NCBI GenBank assembly: GCA_963546185.1
Contig: CAUULU010000009.1
Coordinates: 1 to 24,964 of the forward strand
Direction: 5' to 3'
Length of the DNA: 24,964 nucleotides
Source of the DNA: JABCPO02 sp963546185
GTDB taxonomy: Bacteria > Bacillota > Clostridia > TANB77 > CAG-508
Of the stretch, positions 24,870-24,964 are shown one piece after another (within the stretch, counting starts at the first letter, position 1; the number at the start of each line of letters is the position of its first letter). Made by a program: the position numbers and the translations under genes. Under the pieces are notes generated by a model that saw only the letters and a list, made by a program, of their open reading frames with translations, searched no databases and was not told the origin of the DNA.

Positions 24870-24964
24870 CTTTTAAATATTTGATATTCTCCATAAATAT
24901 AAATCATATATATTAATTATATATTATAAGGAAGTAAGAGTCCAATTATTAATATATTTTTTTG

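Overview
The window is very AT-rich and comes from a low-GC Gram-positive-type bacterium, probably an uncultured Firmicutes lineage. This rests on the sufS-sufU pair, a LexA-like repressor, a GRS1-type glycyl-tRNA synthetase, a DUF3021 membrane protein and a surface protein with an LPxxG-like sorting tail. UGA acts as a stop (for example in the ATGA overlap at 21758-21761), so this is not the Mycoplasma code. I see no rRNA, tRNA, IS element or CRISPR array.

The outstanding feature is how the core genes are written. Ten genes (sufS, obg, lexA-like, an alpha-solenoid/coiled-coil gene, uvrC, proS, a transglutaminase-like gene, typA, an O-methyltransferase and a phosphoribosyltransferase-like gene) are broken in the standard frame, yet each is complete once one C is skipped at every in-frame CGG. 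I count 21 such sites, 20 CGGA and 1 CGGT. In every case the codon after the skipped C is a glycine GGN, and where the family is well known that glycine is conserved (Obg AGNGGDG and GGLGN, TypA PARGLIG). In these genes CGG never reads as arginine, while AGA, AGG, CGT, CGA and CGC do. The simplest reading is genome-wide +1 decoding, in which CGGN is read as one glycine: either CGG is an unassigned 'hungry' codon or a tRNA-Gly reads four bases. Only three CGG triplets must be read in frame for a full-length product, and all lie in small accessory genes of unlike codon use.

Layout. 1-620: two small membrane proteins, the first partial. 717-2386: sufS-sufU, then a terminator shared with a convergent small gene (2470-2751, minus). 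3055-12133: a long operon glyS, obg, lexA-like, alpha-solenoid/coiled-coil gene, uvrC. 12211-13003: two paralogous small secreted proteins with their own promoter and terminator. 13164-15578: a nucleoside 2-deoxyribosyltransferase-like gene and proS. 15703-16586: a Thr/Ser-rich surface protein and a DUF3021 protein. 16664-17590: a transglutaminase-like gene with one CGGA site and one extra non-CGG frame break. 17695-23830: typA, O-methyltransferase (TrmR-like), phosphoribosyltransferase-like gene and a PfkB kinase-SIS fusion. 23883-24826: two small minus-strand genes sharing a conserved leader.

Together the core genes cover Fe-S sulfur supply, tRNA charging, ribosome-associated GTPases, nucleotide excision repair and a phosphosugar/PRPP-type metabolism. 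Functions come from motifs recognised by eye; no database search was run.
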